Of a stretch of DNA of 64,000 nucleotides, positions 1 through 10,377 are shown piece by piece. A model generated the notes under the pieces. That model searched no databases and had not been told where the DNA came from. It worked only from the letters and a program-made list of their open reading frames with translations. The DNA is from Heterobasidion occidentale (lineage: Eukaryota; Basidiomycota; Agaricomycetes; Russulales; Bondarzewiaceae): positions 248,001 to 312,000 of the forward strand of contig JBCAQO010000015.1 of the NCBI GenBank assembly GCA_039111635.1, in the 5' to 3' direction. Both the position numbers and the translations under genes were made by a program. Numbering within the stretch: the stretch's first letter is position 1; every line of letters begins with the position of its first letter.

Positions 1-189
1 ATATGTCCGCCAGGGAGGAGCATTAGGCATCTTCACCTTTCCAAACCAGCTCGACTTCGGTCCGGGAGGAAGGGGATAACGACGGGACCTGCGAGTCCAT
101 AGCCCGATGAAAACCGCGACACTCGCCACGCCGGCAGCGAGAAGAGGTGCATAGGGCTCCAGAGGGGCAGGTAGTATCCCTTCCAGCAT
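1..189 (-). CDS. Cytochrome P450, N-terminal part only (runs off the window)
   Basis: Reading the minus strand from the ATG at 189 gives an open frame of 63 codons to the window edge. It starts with a hydrophobic stretch (about residues 12-30, AAGVASVAVFIGLW) that would anchor the protein in the ER membrane. This is followed by basic residues and the proline-rich hinge YPLPPGPK that precedes the catalytic domain in microsomal P450s, then a segment ending WRTY that resembles the family's WLTYA region. The heme-binding part lies outside the window. The family is a heme-thiolate mono-oxygenase; the substrate cannot be inferred. A second, complete P450 lies at 57-59 kb and has a similar hinge. 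Confidence 0.72.
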   Translation of the reverse strand, partial: MLEGILPAPLEPYAPLLAAGVASVAVFIGLWTRRSRRYPLPPGPKSSWFGKVKMPNAPPWRTY

Positions 190-2361
190 GATGCGACAAC
201 AATGGGTTGGTGGAAAGGAGAAGGGCATAGGCGGGGTTGCATGCGGGGTTTTATACGATGATGGAATAGCGCAACGCCGCCAAGTCTATGGTCAACATAA
301 ATGAAATACAGGCGCTTGCTACGGAGGTCCTGATACGGTTCGCGTTAGCATATGCCATTGCCAGGAAGTGGGTCGCAAACCATATGTCTTCGATTGGATT
401 CCATGAATGCCGGGTTCAAGCGTGGTTGACATTCATGGCGTCTGCTCCCGAGTCCATCCCTGTCCGTGCTGCGGCCACTGACTCCTGAGTGCACTCGGGT
501 GACGCTCGGTCCAACATCTTCCTGTACTGACTGCTTCCCTCTTCCCTCTTAAAGGAGACATCTTACGTCTTCAGGTATCAGGGGTTTCTCTGTTGATTGT
601 GACTTTGTACGAGGAGAAGCCCACGATCATAACTTGTTATATATCGATCACAACTCCGAGATAGAGATCGAGGACCCGCCGAAGCTCGCATAGTGCGGGC
701 AGTCTAGAAGACACATGTTTCTTGAGCTGAGGGCAGTGCTGCTGGCGTCCTGAGGACAAAAATGGCATTGAACAGGCAGCAGAGACTTACCTGCTAGGCA
801 AGAGCATGTGTCTGCAATGCATGATTCATGGATTGACGATCAGAAGAGCGATTTCAGCGTTACGGGCGTCAATGCCATTCAGGGGCGGATTAGATGCCGG
901 AGAAACAAAGTGGGGACTGACGTAACGATCCAGGTCGCAACGGAGGCACATTTATGAAATTGGAAGAGACTACAAAATAGCCCAACATGAATGCTGCGGT
1001 CCAAGGCTACTTACTGATTCTTCCGAAAGGTATACGTCCTCCGCACAACGCTGCATCCCAGTGAGTTGCCCAGATGTGTCCCCGCAACGATGCTCAGCGG
1101 GCGCCGGGCATCACTGAGAAGCTCCGGTCTTTGGAGTGGGCTCAGAAGAGCGATCATGTCGGCCCTGACGAACTTCGAACAGCGGACCGCTCGCACAGGG
1201 CGACACTTAAGCAGGACCGACCTGCTCGGAGTTCCAGAAACATTGTCTTGTGCGACCAGGGCTGAAGACTGGCTGAAGTCGACGAGATCTGATAAGTGAA
1301 AACACAAGCCTTGGAGCGGGCACAGAAAACTGCGTAACGAGAATAGATCTCGGTACGCGCGAAAGCGTGCCGGTCACTCACCACGCTATGTATGGGTCTA
1401 GATGCATACGTACAGTGAGCGCCGTGGGGTAGCGCGTAGCATGGGGTACGGGGTACATTGCATGTCGTGTTTACTTACCGGCCCTACATACATGCCAATA
1501 GATCCCAGTATGCCCCATGAGACCCACCCTCTATGCATGCACATCACGATCAATGGACGCAAGCGGTCACTCGAAGGTCTAGACTGTGAGCGTACCAGAA
1601 TAGGTTCCGTGGTCCTACATCGCCCTATGTACTATATTTCCCGGTACGAGAGCTTGAATCTTAGAAGCCGGATGCTCCGTGATCAAGGATATAAAAACCC
1701 GACATGATGCGACATGAAGCCGGAAGCGCCAAGGTCCAAAGGGTTCATCGAAAAAAAATGGCAGCGAAATCGTGTATCACACGTGAGTATCACGGCCTCG
1801 TCAGGTGGCACGACGCGTCCTCACAAGGTAACTGTATTGACTCTGCCACTCGCAGGTGAGTGTTTTGAGTACAGTCAACGCCAAAGACGAGAGACCTCAG
1901 GAGCCAAATCATGGTCACATTCGATACGAGCGAGGTCAGGTAGCTTACATACCGTCGTCGTCAAATCATCGAGTGCTAGCAACGGCGTAGTTGGTGTGTG
2001 GCCCATGAGTCCATTCCATATACTTAAGAGTGCGTGTACGAAGGCGAGCAGAGATCCAAGAATCGGAATCCCTTGACTTTGAGCCCTTTGAGAGCCTGAG
2101 TACGGATGACTCGTTCACTCCTGAACGTTTCAACGAATGGTCAACGAGGAGTAGGAATTCATGATTGCCGTAGCGAAGATCGAGGCCATGGCATGAGATC
2201 CCTGTGTTTTAAGAAGAGGATTGGAGTGACTTGGTTGTGCCACCGACTAAGGCGGCGCGGGGACAGCCGTTCGCAGCCACCTCAGCTTCGTCTCCGTTGG
2301 CATCCGCGTCCATCAAGCACTCGAAACCCAGGCAGTGCCATCGCCTCCAGACATACAGAGC
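190..2361. other. Intergenic stretch without a recognisable gene
   Basis: Several short open frames occur on both strands but none shows a recognisable domain, a consistent exon chain or the base composition of the neighbouring genes. It includes the promoter of the P450 fragment on the left and of dynactin p62 on the right. Confidence 0.5.
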
Positions 2362-4267
2362 ATGCCTCCGACTATCCAATACCACTGCCCGTGTCTCGCC
2401 TCCACTCCGGCCCCACCGCCGCCCCACTTGGCCTCGTCCTCTTACAGCTTCCACCCGCTGCACGAGCTCTACTTCTGCGAGGAATGCGATGCCGTGCGAT
2501 GTAACCGCTGCGTGTCGATCGAGGTCAGTGGCTACTACTGCCCGAACTGCCTTTTCGAGGTGCCCAGCGCGAGCGTCCGCGCGGAAAAGAATCGGTGAGC
2601 ACGTCCGCTCGCGACTCTCCGCTGGTGCTCGGCTTGTCTCACGTCGCGACACGCTTCGCGCAGGTGCGCGCGGAATTGCTTTCTGTGCCCCAATTGCCGC
2701 AACACGCTCTCGGTAGTGCCGTCGGATCCTCCAGACATCGACGACGGGAGATCGGCCAACATGAGTCTCAACGCCGTCGGCGAGCCGCCCTTCTTTCTCT
2801 ACTGCAACCACTGCAGGTGGGACTCGGCCGAGGTGGACATCACGTTCGAAAAGCCCACAGGGCTCGCAGGTGCGTCCCCCGACCCGCCGATCCCGCGCGC
2901 GCTCATGCACGTCTTCCCCCCCTCCCCCAGCGCAACTACAGAAGTACGAGGACTCCGCGCCCGAATCGCTCGAGTTCGAGCGCCTCAAGGAACACTTTGA
3001 GCCCTTCCTACGTGCATCCTCCTCCGCCCATGCTCCGTCGACCGCGTCCCACTCACACCACCCCCACGTGAACCCCATCACAGCAGCTGCGTCCTCCGCC
3101 CTCGCGCGCGACATTCCCGGCGTCGGCAAGTACACGCCCCACCCGCGCACCCGCGGCCGCGACAAGGGCCCCAAGGACGAGATGCCGGAGTATCGCAGCC
3201 GGGTTGAGACGGCTGTGGCTGGCGCCGGCGGGGAACAGGACCTTGATTTCATGCAGCGCATCGAGGAAGTGAGCGAGGTGGCCGCGCTGGAACAGCGGTG
3301 GGCGAACAGCTGGGCGACGTCGCTGAGGGCGCAGTACGTCATTTACACGCTGGACGGTCGACACATGCTCATTTCTATTTCTCGCGCAGAGACCTCAAAC
3401 CACTGCGCATCCCATTACATTCCAAAAAGTCCAAGCGCTGTCCGACGTGCCGCCACATCCTCATCAAACCCGAGCAGAAAGCACAGTCGGTGCGCTACAA
3501 GATCAAGCTCGTTGCCGCCAACTACCTCCCCTCCATCACCGTCGCGCTGCCCCAGCCCGAGCCCGCCCGGCGCACCGCGGGGTCTCGCATCGTCTCTGGC
3601 GAGGACACCAGCGGGGCAGGCGGCATGATGGCGGGCAAGACGTACCCGTTCCACCTCGCGATGACGAACCCTCTGTACGACCCAATCCAGGTGCGCCTGT
3701 CGGTGCAGAGGCAGATGCCCGCCGTGGCCGCGGCATCCGGAGAGACCGCATCGCCCGAAAAGGCACGTCGGCCGCCGTTCGCGGTGTCGCTACCGTCCGC
3801 CGCGTTTCCGATCGCCGCGTTCGCGGAGGCGTGGGAGTACGAGGACGACGAGGACATGTTCGGCGTGGAGGACGACGAGTTCGGATTTGACGGCCGCGGA
3901 GGCGCGCGTGCGCAGGGCGCGAAGAGCAAGACCGTGGGCGTGCTCGAGAAGCGGGCGAACGTGACGATTGTGGGAGGCGAGGTGATGATCGGGAAAGAGG
4001 CCAAGGGGGAAGTCAAGGTGAGCGTTCTCCGGCCGCGTCCCATCATCGTGAGGCGGTGGTTGCTGATGCGGTTTTGGAAACCAGTTCAACATGCTCGTTT
4101 CGTACACGTATCGCTCGGACGACGCGCTTCCCGAGGACGACGTGCGTGGGACGCCGTCGCGGACGAACAAAGCGCAGGCGCCCGAGATGAAGACGTTCTC
4201 GTTCTACACGGTGGTGCAGCTGGGGACGATTCTGGCACGAGAGGAGAGCAGGGTGGATGATCTCTGA
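2362..4267 (+). CDS. DCTN4: Dynactin subunit 4 (p62)
   Basis: Five exons (2362-2594, 2664-2869, 2931-3333, 3390-4017, 4085-4267) join in phase to give 550 residues. p62 sits at the pointed end of the dynactin filament and helps couple dynein to cargo and the cell cortex. The N-terminal half carries the family's cysteine pairs: CEECDAVRCNRC near residues 32-43, then YYCPNC, and after intron 1 RNCFLCPNCRNTLS. A second zinc-type pair, RCPTCRHIL, follows intron 3. The middle has the family's DLKPLRIPLHSKKSKRCP stretch, and the C-terminal half is beta-rich as in other p62 proteins. The ATG at 2362 is preferred over an in-frame ATG at 2335 because it starts closer to the conserved YHCPCL segment. 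An acidic insert (about EDDEDMFGVEDDE) lies late in exon 4. Confidence 0.93.
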
Positions 4268-4615
4268 GTGTGCGCCTCTACTGTCTGAGTACGATGCGAG
4301 CTAGCTATTTTTCGGCCTGTTTTCGCAGTGTGCCCTCGCTGCCCGACGCGGTGATCTATATTCGAGCACGGTAACCGAGATGGCCTGCCCTCGCGCTCTG
4401 GTGATTGGTGGGCGAGGGTCACGGGAGCTGTCGTGGTGCCTGGATACGCTGACCTAACCATTCAACGACTGGAGCAGAGCGGTGGGCGGTGTCGTCGTGC
4501 TTGTGTACTTATCTTTCTCCTTTCTTTGATGCCATTCTTCAGGTCGTCTACTTGCCAGGTGCAAGCTTGAGCTAGTCTTTCTTTCTTTCCTCCCTTTCCA
4601 GGCGGCCGACTAGTC

Positions 4616-5716
4616 ATGGCATCCACCAGCGAGGCCGCGTCGGGTTCCACCTCGTCGGCACGGGCACTTGATGTGCAGGAGACGCATCCCCAGGCGGGTC
4701 CATTGCCTTCCAAGCGTGGCGAGATTGGATACCAGGAGCAGATTCACGGGCGCCCACAGGCGCAGGAGGCAGACGCCGCGAGCATTCCCGAAAGACATCC
4801 GGCAGACACACCTCTTGCGGGCGTCTTATCATCATCATCATCATCACCACCACCACCACCACCACCACCACCTTCGTCAGATCCTGCGATCACAACCAGC
4901 AGCGCACCAGCGAGCGCGCCATCCACTCCTTTGAACGACTCCTCGTCCACGCATTCCATGGGCAAGCGCAGCATCGCGTCGCTTCTCAAGCCCCAAAACG
5001 TCCCCACCTACGGCGGCATCCGCCTGACCACCATCCTCATCCTCCTCTTCCAGCTCTCGCTGCTCGGCGGGACCATCGCCGGCTGGGTGCTCGCCGTGAA
5101 GCTGCTCGGCCGACGGCAGAGCCGGCAACCGGACGACGACCCGAATGGCCAGATCAACGGCGGCACGACGAGCATCTTCGTGTACGTCGCGTTCGGGATC
5201 ACGGTGCTCGCGCAGCTGCTCTTCCTGGAGCGGCGGATCTTCCGCGTGCGCGCCGAGCGCTACGGGCACCTGCACCCCGGGGAGATGCTCCCGACGTCGC
5301 TGCGGCGGGTGTCCTCGCGGCGTAGCGCGACGATGGGCATCGCGCCGTGGCACCGGCCGCCGCTGCCGACATACGCGGCGGCGCTCGCGCAGAGCGGGGT
5401 GGGGACGGGGGACGTCGAAGACTCGGCGATCGCGCCACCACCGCCGCCGGCGTACGGACACACGCGGGGAAGCCGGCTGCTGCTGGCGGGGTTCCTGCGG
5501 TCGAGTCTGCGGGCGCAGGCGCGGGAGCTGGAGGTCGACCGGCGGAGCAGGATGAGCGAGCGGAGCGACCGGCCGGTGAGCTTCATGAGTCGGGACGAGG
5601 AGTGGGAGGGGCGGCGGGATGCGGAGAGGGCTCTGCGGGTGGAGGAGGCGCTGGCGCGGTTGGAGGAAGGACATCAGGAAGGGGCGGTGAGCGTTTCGGA
5701 GACGCAGAGACGCTGA
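4616..5716 (+). CDS. Two-helix membrane protein with low-complexity N-terminus, function unknown
   Basis: A single uninterrupted frame of 366 codons. Residues 1-115 are Ser/Pro-rich and contain a run of serines and prolines encoded by a trinucleotide repeat. Two hydrophobic segments follow, about residues 137-163 (LTTILILLFQLSLLGGTIAG) and 188-205 (SIFVYVAFGITVLAQLLFL), so both ends probably face the same side. The C-terminal 150 residues are charged, with a PPPPPAYG stretch and an Arg/Glu-rich, possibly coiled tail ending near LRVEEALARLEEG. I recognise no named domain; similar two-helix proteins of unknown function are common in mushrooms. It lies 350 bases downstream of dynactin p62 on the same strand. 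Confidence 0.75.
   Translation: MASTSEAASGSTSSARALDVQETHPQAGPLPSKRGEIGYQEQIHGRPQAQEADAASIPERHPADTPLAGVLSSSSSSPPPPPPPPPSSDPAITTSSAPASAPSTPLNDSSSTHSMGKRSIASLLKPQNVPTYGGIRLTTILILLFQLSLLGGTIAGWVLAVKLLGRRQSRQPDDDPNGQINGGTTSIFVYVAFGITVLAQLLFLERRIFRVRAERYGHLHPGEMLPTSLRRVSSRRSATMGIAPWHRPPLPTYAAALAQSGVGTGDVEDSAIAPPPPPAYGHTRGSRLLLAGFLRSSLRAQARELEVDRRSRMSERSDRPVSFMSRDEEWEGRRDAERALRVEEALARLEEGHQEGAVSVSETQRR
4828..4872 (+). repeat. Trinucleotide repeat, TCA then CCA/CAC units
   Basis: About six ATC/TCA units pass directly into about nine ACC/CAC units. In the reading frame of the membrane-protein gene they encode consecutive serines followed by prolines, so copy-number changes keep the frame. Confidence 0.9.
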
Positions 5717-6136
5717 GACAAGCTTCGATGGACGCTGGTTGCTACCGTTTGGGAGGTTGGATGACTGATCGGTGCGTGATGGTGACTCGGACGCCCGGAG
5801 ATCTCCCAGCGAGGACTGACACTCGAAATCTTCCGTCTGATAGCCGCTCGTTTTTATTTCTAAGTTGTGCAGATCTTGCTCTGGCGTCGAGGAGGTGGTC
5901 GCTGTACATTGTGTGTGGATATTCGTACGTGCATGCTGGGACAATGTATTGTTCTCTTGTCTTGACCCGATGTGTGCGCGCCGCAAGTGCTTACAGCATG
6001 TGCTGACCTAACGGGGCCATGACCGCAGAGCTGACTCGATCGCGATGGTGGCGGTTGCGCTACATCCGCGCTTCAGCCTCCGCGTCTCACCATGCCAGAG
6101 GCTCGGAGGCTGCGCAGGGGCCGCCCCTCTTTTCGC

Positions 6137-6144
6137 TTTTATAA
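6137..6144 (+). promoter_or_regulatory. TATA-like element upstream of the arrestin-like gene
   Basis: TTTTATAA lies about 55 bases before the ATG at 6197, a usual distance for a fungal core promoter. It is assigned by position and sequence only. Confidence 0.4.
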
Positions 6145-6196
6145 CCGCTTTGACCCAAGCTGAACTACTTGAACCCCTGTCCTCCTCCCTCCCGCC

Positions 6197-7771
6197 ATGA
6201 TTTGTCTACCTCCCCCACCGGCCATGCCTCCCCCTCCATACTCTCCCTCCCCCGATGCACCCTCCTACTCCATCGACCCTCGCCCGTCAGAGATGCGTCT
6301 TGCCCTGACCACACGCAAGACTCGCAGCCTTACAGGCGACGAGACCATCACCGTCTCAGGAGACCAAATCGCCCTCGCCTTCAGCGGCCAAGAGCACGGC
6401 GCCAACATCCCCACCTACGGCCGTCACGCGCTCATCCAAGGCGAAGTCGCGCTCGCGTCCACCCAGAACGTGCTTGCCGTCTCGCTCACGGTATGGAATC
6501 ATCGCGCCCCTTTTTCCCCGCGCCCCTAACCTGACCTCCCGCTGTCTACAGCTCCAGGGCACTCTTGCCCTCACCTTTGGCGATGGAACAGCCAACACAA
6601 CCACGTTCTTCTCTATGTCCGAGCCTATCTGGAAGGCGGGCCCATCGGCGCCGACGTGCCAGTCGATGTTGCCCTTCAAGATCACTATGCCCGACTCTCA
6701 CGCGAATCTTGGCCGAACGCGTGTCCTCCCTCCGACCTTCAACGCGGACCTCCCGGGCTTGCCCGTGGTCCACGTTGGCTGCAATTATGCTCTGACCGTG
6801 TGCGTCACCAAGACGCGTAGCCTTACGCCGTGGAATCCAAAATCATCGTGCGTCCCGCAATGCCTGCGCGTCAGACACGTGCAGCTGGCTCACCTAAAAA
6901 CGTTTGCATTGTTCAGGTTGAATGTCCCGCTCATGTACTACCCTCGCACGCGGCCGCACCAAGCCATAATTCCGTCCGCCTTCCCTTTCCTCTCGACCAT
7001 CAAGTCCGTGCCTGAAGAATGGCATCAGGTCATCTCGACGATGCCCACCACTTCGAGCGCGAAAATCTCACCCATAGAATGCCATGTACGTTCCCGCCCC
7101 TATCAGTCCTCGTCCCCGATTTCTCTTCATCGTCTGAGCGCCCCCTGACCCTCCTCTCCCATCCTACCAGCTCTTCGTCCCGGAGGTCCAAATCTACGCC
7201 ATAACCGACACCGTGCCCTTCTTCCTCCAGCTCTCCGCGCCCCTATCCTCGCTCGACGCCTTCCTCCACCCGACCCCACCGACGGCGTCCCGCCTCGGTC
7301 TCGGCCGCACGAAGAGCTTTGACCCCGCCGCGCGCCCCACCGTGCGTGTGTCGCTCGTGCGCCAGGTGGCCACGTCCGTGCGCGGCGAGTCTGCCATTCG
7401 CACGCTCGTGCTCGGCGAGGGCACGCTTCGTGAGCTCCCGCCGGCCGCGCCGACCGGCTCGAACCCGCTCCGGGCGCCTGCGGCGGGGCGCGAGGCGCTC
7501 AACTGGGAAGGCGAGGTGCGGTGTCGGAAGGACGTGAAGAACGGCGGGTTCAGCGCCACCGGCCTCGTCGTCAAGGTCAGTTCCGCCTCTCGTGTCTCTC
7601 CACCCGCCCCATCTGACTCGTGTGCGTCAGGACTTTATCCGCCTTTTGTTGGTCCCGCCGAACCCGAAGACGTCGCCCCTGCTCGAGCACGAAAATCTGC
7701 ACTCGATCCGCCTCGTCACCGACTCGTACGCGGAAGCGCGCGAGGAAGTGCACTTCCCCTTCGCGTGGTGA
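6197..7771 (+). CDS. Arrestin-like protein with N-terminal PPxY motif
   Basis: Five exons (6197-6490, 6552-6847, 6917-7085, 7171-7575, 7631-7771) join in phase to 434 residues. The layout is that of fungal alpha-arrestins: an N-terminal beta domain beginning with IPTYGRHALIQGEVAL and continuing through EPIWKAGPS and PFKITMPDS, a central linker with SVPEEWHQVI, then a C-terminal domain starting FVPEVQIYAITDTVPFFLQL. Such proteins recruit HECT ubiquitin ligases of the Rsp5/NEDD4 group to membrane cargo. PPPPYSP at residues 11-17 contains a PPPY motif that would suit a WW-domain ligase, although it sits at the N-terminus rather than the more usual C-terminal tail. The next in-frame ATG at 6224 (MPPPPYSP) would also keep this motif. 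The adaptor role is an inference. Confidence 0.78.
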
Positions 7772-10377
7772 CCTTGGCGCACCGGAGCATCTCTCCCATC
7801 TTTTCCTCTTTCCCCTTTTCTCCTCTCGCATCGGCTATTTATTTTATTGGTTTATCACGCTTTTAGACTCTCATACGCCCGTCTCTCTGCGCACTGCCCT
7901 GGAGTGTTTGAACAAGTATTCTACGCTTCCCATATATTCGTTCTCTTCCTTTCATATTTCGAAGACCCACGACCCTGCCCACGTATTCGCCCGCCCGCCT
8001 AACTGCACTCACGACTAACGCCTCATCTGTTTCTCTCCTTGTGTTATCGCGCTCGCGCTCGACTCGGCATCTGTACTTCTACGCATCGTCCTCTACACCG
8101 TCTGTTGTCCGTGTATTTTTAGTAGTCCGTGGGTGGCGAAATTATGATTATGATTGGTTATGTGATCGTGATGCAAGCGCCTGCGCAGGTTCTTTTTCCC
8201 TGGGCTAGAGCGCCTAGTCTCAATATGTCGAGGAGTCAATCTGTGGACGGACTCCCGCGCGGGGGCCGCGCAACGTCGCTCCAAGGCTCGTGGCGGACCG
8301 TCGAGTCATCTTCGAGGTGGTGACGTTACATAGATGGTGGTAGGACTGTGGCAGCCTTGGTCATTTCGAGTCAGGGCCTGTCGGGGCTCGCGCTTGGATC
8401 GACAGGACGATGATCATGACTCGGCCGATCGCGTCTCGGGAGGCGCGCCGTCGGGATGACAGGCACGACCTGCATCCGTCGTCTGTCATCTTTAATCTTG
8501 CTGCCCTGCTGCGCACCTTTCTTCGAGTGTTCGTTGGCAACTTGACGTCCAAACCCACCGGAGCAAGAGAGAGCAAGAGGCGAGCTTCGGGCTCCCACTT
8601 TGTTTCTCTCGCTTTGCCTGATTATCGGGCAAGTGTCCCGATTTGGCAGGTGTCGTGGATTGAGCGCCCGCCAATTTACAGGGTTCTCATGCCAGGTGCG
8701 TTGGCATTGCACCCGAACCCAACCCTACCCAACCATCGTTTCCCCAATGCTCGAGCTCGAGAAAGGATCGCAAAGTTGCTGCCTCGCCGTGTGCATCCAT
8801 TGCTCTCATTCATTGCGCGGTGCTGCTGTCCGCTGCGTGTATATACCGCATCCGTCTAATGGAGTCGACAATTGATCATTTTGTGTCATTTCCGGTGCTC
8901 CTGTTCTCTGGATCCGTTCGCACTGTACGGACGGTCCTGGAGACGGCTGCAGTGGAGGCGATCGGGTCGGGACGGTATTGATGAGCTTTACCGATATATG
9001 TCGAGCACGAGACTGCTGAATATCTGTTTGGACGACCAGCCGGTCGCGACTCGCTGCAATGCCTACAGCTCACCGAAGCTAACCGGCCTTTTCTCTACTA
9101 CCAGAAAGAGTTTCGACTTCAAAAGACGCTCCGATAGTGGCTGAAAAGAGGAGTACAGGCGAAGCTTCGAGAGGCGAGGTGCGTGTATATGGTAGCATCC
9201 TTGCCTTTTTAAGCGCTCACACAGGCTCACACCCATCCGATCTCGGGCAGCCCATGAGCGTCCGTCACGTCTTCCTCGATCGACATCCTTCCTTGTCTGC
9301 GGATGGATGGCGGCGACGAGGGAAGAGATCATTGGCAGGATCAGACGTGATCATCGAGGATCCCATCGTGTCCTTTCATCCAACATGGTAAGTGGTAGGA
9401 CCGAGCGTGCCAAACAGCGAGAGAGTGCTCGACAATACTCCCGTCGCCCGAAGCGGCCCAAGGCACCGACTTCGGCGCGTCGTGTGATATCGTTGGGCGC
9501 GGTATCGTGCACTCACTCCCATCGCAACTTTACCGTTGTTCGGGAACGAGGAGAGGATATTTGCGACCTCGTGGTATTGCGTTCTTGCGCACACAAGTTC
9601 GGAGGGCGGCTGCCATAAAACTATCTCTGTTGCCACCTCCCGTTGAGGAGAAAAACCATGTCGACCTCCAAGATGCCTCTGCCCTGTCTCCAAATCCGCG
9701 CCTCTACTTGAAAGGTGGATTTCGGTATCACCTAGCTGGTTGGACCCAGGATGCATGGTACCCTATCTCGCCTGCGCGTTCTCGTGTCTCAGCACGGAGA
9801 CGGTCGGGCTGCGATGTTAACTGGCATTTTCGGGCCCGTTGTCCGTCTAGAACGCCCTCGAACCGCGTTTGAGCCCCGAGCGGAGCGGTAGGAATGCTTC
9901 GACCATCGCTGGATTTGGTGTCGGGGATGCCGTTCTGGGCACGAACGGAGGTCCCGGTGCTTCGGGTGGACCAGGAGTTTGTTGTTCGACACGTACAGCG
10001 GCGAGACATTTCCTTTTTCTCCTGCAGCGCTCCAAAACACCATCTGCTCGAACTGCTCGTCCTCTCAGCGGATGGTGCTCATCATATCTACCTCGTATGT
10101 CAGGATTCATTTATTATAACTTGAGCTCCACCAGAATCGACGTTGGTTGACGGACAAATCTACACATTTAAAAAGAGCAGGACGGTGTCTCTTCACGGTA
10201 TCGTACTTGGTGGTCTGGTCTAGCAGTGTCGACCGAGCGCCTCTGTTGTAATCGAGCCTGCTCGTACGAGGCTGCTATACCTCCCAGCCTCAATCCCAAT
10301 ATCTAACATTTAATCCCCCCCCTCTCCAGCTATGTCCTCCATTCGATTCTTCATCCTCGACCATCACTTCTATCAAG
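7772..10377. other. Intergenic stretch without a recognisable gene
   Basis: About 2.6 kb between the arrestin-like gene and the module-repeat gene. Open frames are short, overlap each other on both strands and show no domain. A pyrimidine-rich leader (CCCCCCCTCTCC, about 10315-10326) lies just before the next start codon. Confidence 0.5.

Noticed and set aside
4744..5007. Frame with Gly and Asp runs on the minus strand
   Set aside because: It is the antisense reading of the TCA/CCA repeat in the membrane-protein gene.
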